Source of the DNA: an uncultured Acetatifactor sp.
GTDB taxonomy: Bacteria > Bacillota > Clostridia > Lachnospirales > Lachnospiraceae
DNA: 5,718 nt
NCBI GenBank assembly: GCA_910584235.1
Contig: CAJTZD010000055.1
Span: 17,356-23,073, forward strand
Direction of reading: 5' to 3'
Shown: piece after piece, positions 4,943 to 5,718 of the stretch
How positions within the stretch are numbered: position 1 is the stretch's first letter
Layout of the letters: each line of letters starts with the position of its first letter
Made by a program: the position numbers and the translations under genes
The notes under the pieces: model-generated
Seen by the model: the letters and a program-made list of their open reading frames with translations, nothing else
Database searches by the model: none
What the model was told of the DNA's origin: nothing

Positions 4943-4980
4943 AAAAATGCCAGTCCTGTAAACGGACTAGCATTTTTTGT
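4943..4980. terminator. Rho-independent terminator, probably bidirectional, between convergent genes
   Basis: AAAAATGC (4943-4950) pairs with GCATTTTT (4970-4977). After one mismatch (4951/4969) AGTCC (4952-4956) pairs with GGACT (4964-4968), around a 7-base loop. A run of six T ends the + strand copy, and the leading A-run gives a T-run on the other strand. It lies between the microcompartment operon and the oppositely oriented Rpn remnant, so it can end both transcripts. Confidence 0.85.
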
Positions 4981-5000
4981 GCAGATGGCATATGCTCGTG

Positions 5001-5669
5001 TTATTGGTCAATAAGATATTCTTCATATAACTTATTTCGGTACAGCTTATCCTGCGTGGCCCTGACCACGTCCTGTGGCCGCTTATCTTCCATCAATCGC
5101 GCAATCAGTTGGGAAAGCCTGTCTTCTCCCTGTTCAATGCCTTCCTTTAAACCTTCTTTTAGACCTTCTCTTTTTATTGTCTTTGCCTCATATTCCAAAA
5201 TTTTTCCACCCATAACCGCTTTCACTCCTTCCTTGACAGAATTGTATTTTACAGCGATATGTTCTAATACTTTATTCGACATGTCAATAATGGTACATCT
5301 TGTATATTCGCTGATGGCTCCATGATGCAAGAGCTCTTCCAGCTTATTGTTAATCTGTCCGTATTCTTCCTGCAATGTCCTTAGCTTCGCGGTATCTTTC
5401 TCATATTCCTCAAAATGTGCTTCATGGGAAAAGATGTGGAAAGGGATCAAAAGCAGGAGACTTTTCCAAAAAATCTCTTCCAGGGTGTATTGCTGGGATT
5501 TCATTACCCGGATATCAAATTCCACGGTTCCGCCAGGTGTTACCATTCTGATTTTCATCGTGTCGGGTGTTGATGTAGTATGCCTTAGAAATAACACGGC
5601 GGAATGCGGCAGTGTCACTGTAAGGACATTCTCCTTGATTTCTCCGTCATCCAGGGCGATTTGGGTGTC
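5001..5669 (-). pseudogene. Truncated Rpn / PD-(D/E)XK transposase-like protein, C-terminal part only
   Basis: The open frame runs from just after an in-frame TAA (5670-5672) to the stop at 5001. It encodes 222 residues with no good start. The first usable codon is a GTG at 5618, giving 205 residues. The sequence resembles the C-terminal two thirds of Rpn-family proteins common in Lachnospiraceae: VTPGGTVEFDIRVMKSQQYTL, EEIFWKSLLLLIPFHIFSHE, then a Glu/Lys-rich coiled coil, VKAVMGGKILEYEAKTIKR and the typical Lys-Glu-Gly repeat tail (EGLKEGLKEGIEQG). The part before GTG (DTQIALDDGEIKENVLT) still reads like family protein, so the coding match continues up to the stop. The N-terminal nuclease core of the family is missing. 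The gene is visibly more AT-rich than the microcompartment operon and convergent with it. Most likely a decayed mobile gene. Confidence 0.75.
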
Positions 5670-5674
5670 TTATG

Positions 5675-5718
5675 CCGAAAAAAGAGTTATCCCGAAAAAT
5701 TCAACTCTAAGAAAAGTA
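5675..5718. other. Junction sequence next to the truncated gene; possible mobile-element end
   Basis: Upstream of the broken Rpn frame lies AGAGTT (5683-5688) paired with AACTCT (5703-5708), plus a direct repeat CCGAAAAA at 5675-5682 and 5692-5699. The sequence is AT-rich and no longer reads like Rpn. On the - strand a short frame ends TFLELNFSG then TAA (5687-5689), which could be the last residues of another gene such as a transposase. The window ends here, so this stays a guess. Confidence 0.25.

Overview
This window carries the shell-and-electron-transfer half of a bacterial microcompartment (BMC) operon, all on the + strand, followed by a terminator and a broken Rpn-type gene on the - strand. 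In order it holds: a hexameric shell protein (BMC-H), a second BMC-H with a charged C-terminal tail, a third BMC-H nearly identical to the first, the phosphotransacylase PduL, the pentameric vertex protein (EutN/CcmL type), the RnfC-like flavo-iron-sulfur protein PduS, and the tandem-domain shell protein PduT with its Fe-S cysteine. Coding style, AGGAG/GGAGG ribosome sites and the family of the flanking gene suggest a gut Firmicute of the Lachnospiraceae (Enterocloster / Clostridium cluster XIVa type). This is inference; there is no rRNA or other taxonomic marker here.

Layout. Bases 1-103 are a leader with two tandem GGAA...TTCC repeats and may include the end of an upstream gene. Bases 104-379 encode BMC-H 1. 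Bases 380-664 are a non-coding gap almost completely filled by hairpins: a three-way-junction fold (380-472), then a train of separate stem-loops (474-615). BMC-H 2 (665-1060), BMC-H 3 (1233-1511), PduL (1613-2257), the vertex protein (2366-2611), PduS (2620-3996) and PduT (4219-4767) follow. Most gaps between these genes hold stem-loops placed before the next ribosome site. A hydrophobic reading frame lies between PduS and PduT, and a possible decayed coding remnant lies after PduT. A terminator at 4943-4980 separates the operon from the convergent Rpn remnant (5001-5669), which has lost its N-terminal part.

How the genes work together. The three BMC-H proteins would tile the facets, the EutN-type protein would cap vertices, and PduT would form pseudohexamers carrying an Fe-S cluster. 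PduL regenerates free CoA inside the shell by converting an acyl-CoA to an acyl-phosphate. PduS next to PduT fits an electron path that reoxidises NADH or passes electrons across the shell. The signature enzyme, its activase and the aldehyde dehydrogenase are not in the window and are expected upstream. The order H, tailed H, H, PduL, EutN, PduS, PduT resembles, from memory, the fucose/rhamnose (1,2-propanediol) glycyl-radical locus of Lachnoclostridium phytofermentans. The substrate cannot be proved from this window.

The least explained part is the 380-615 hairpin array between two shell genes.
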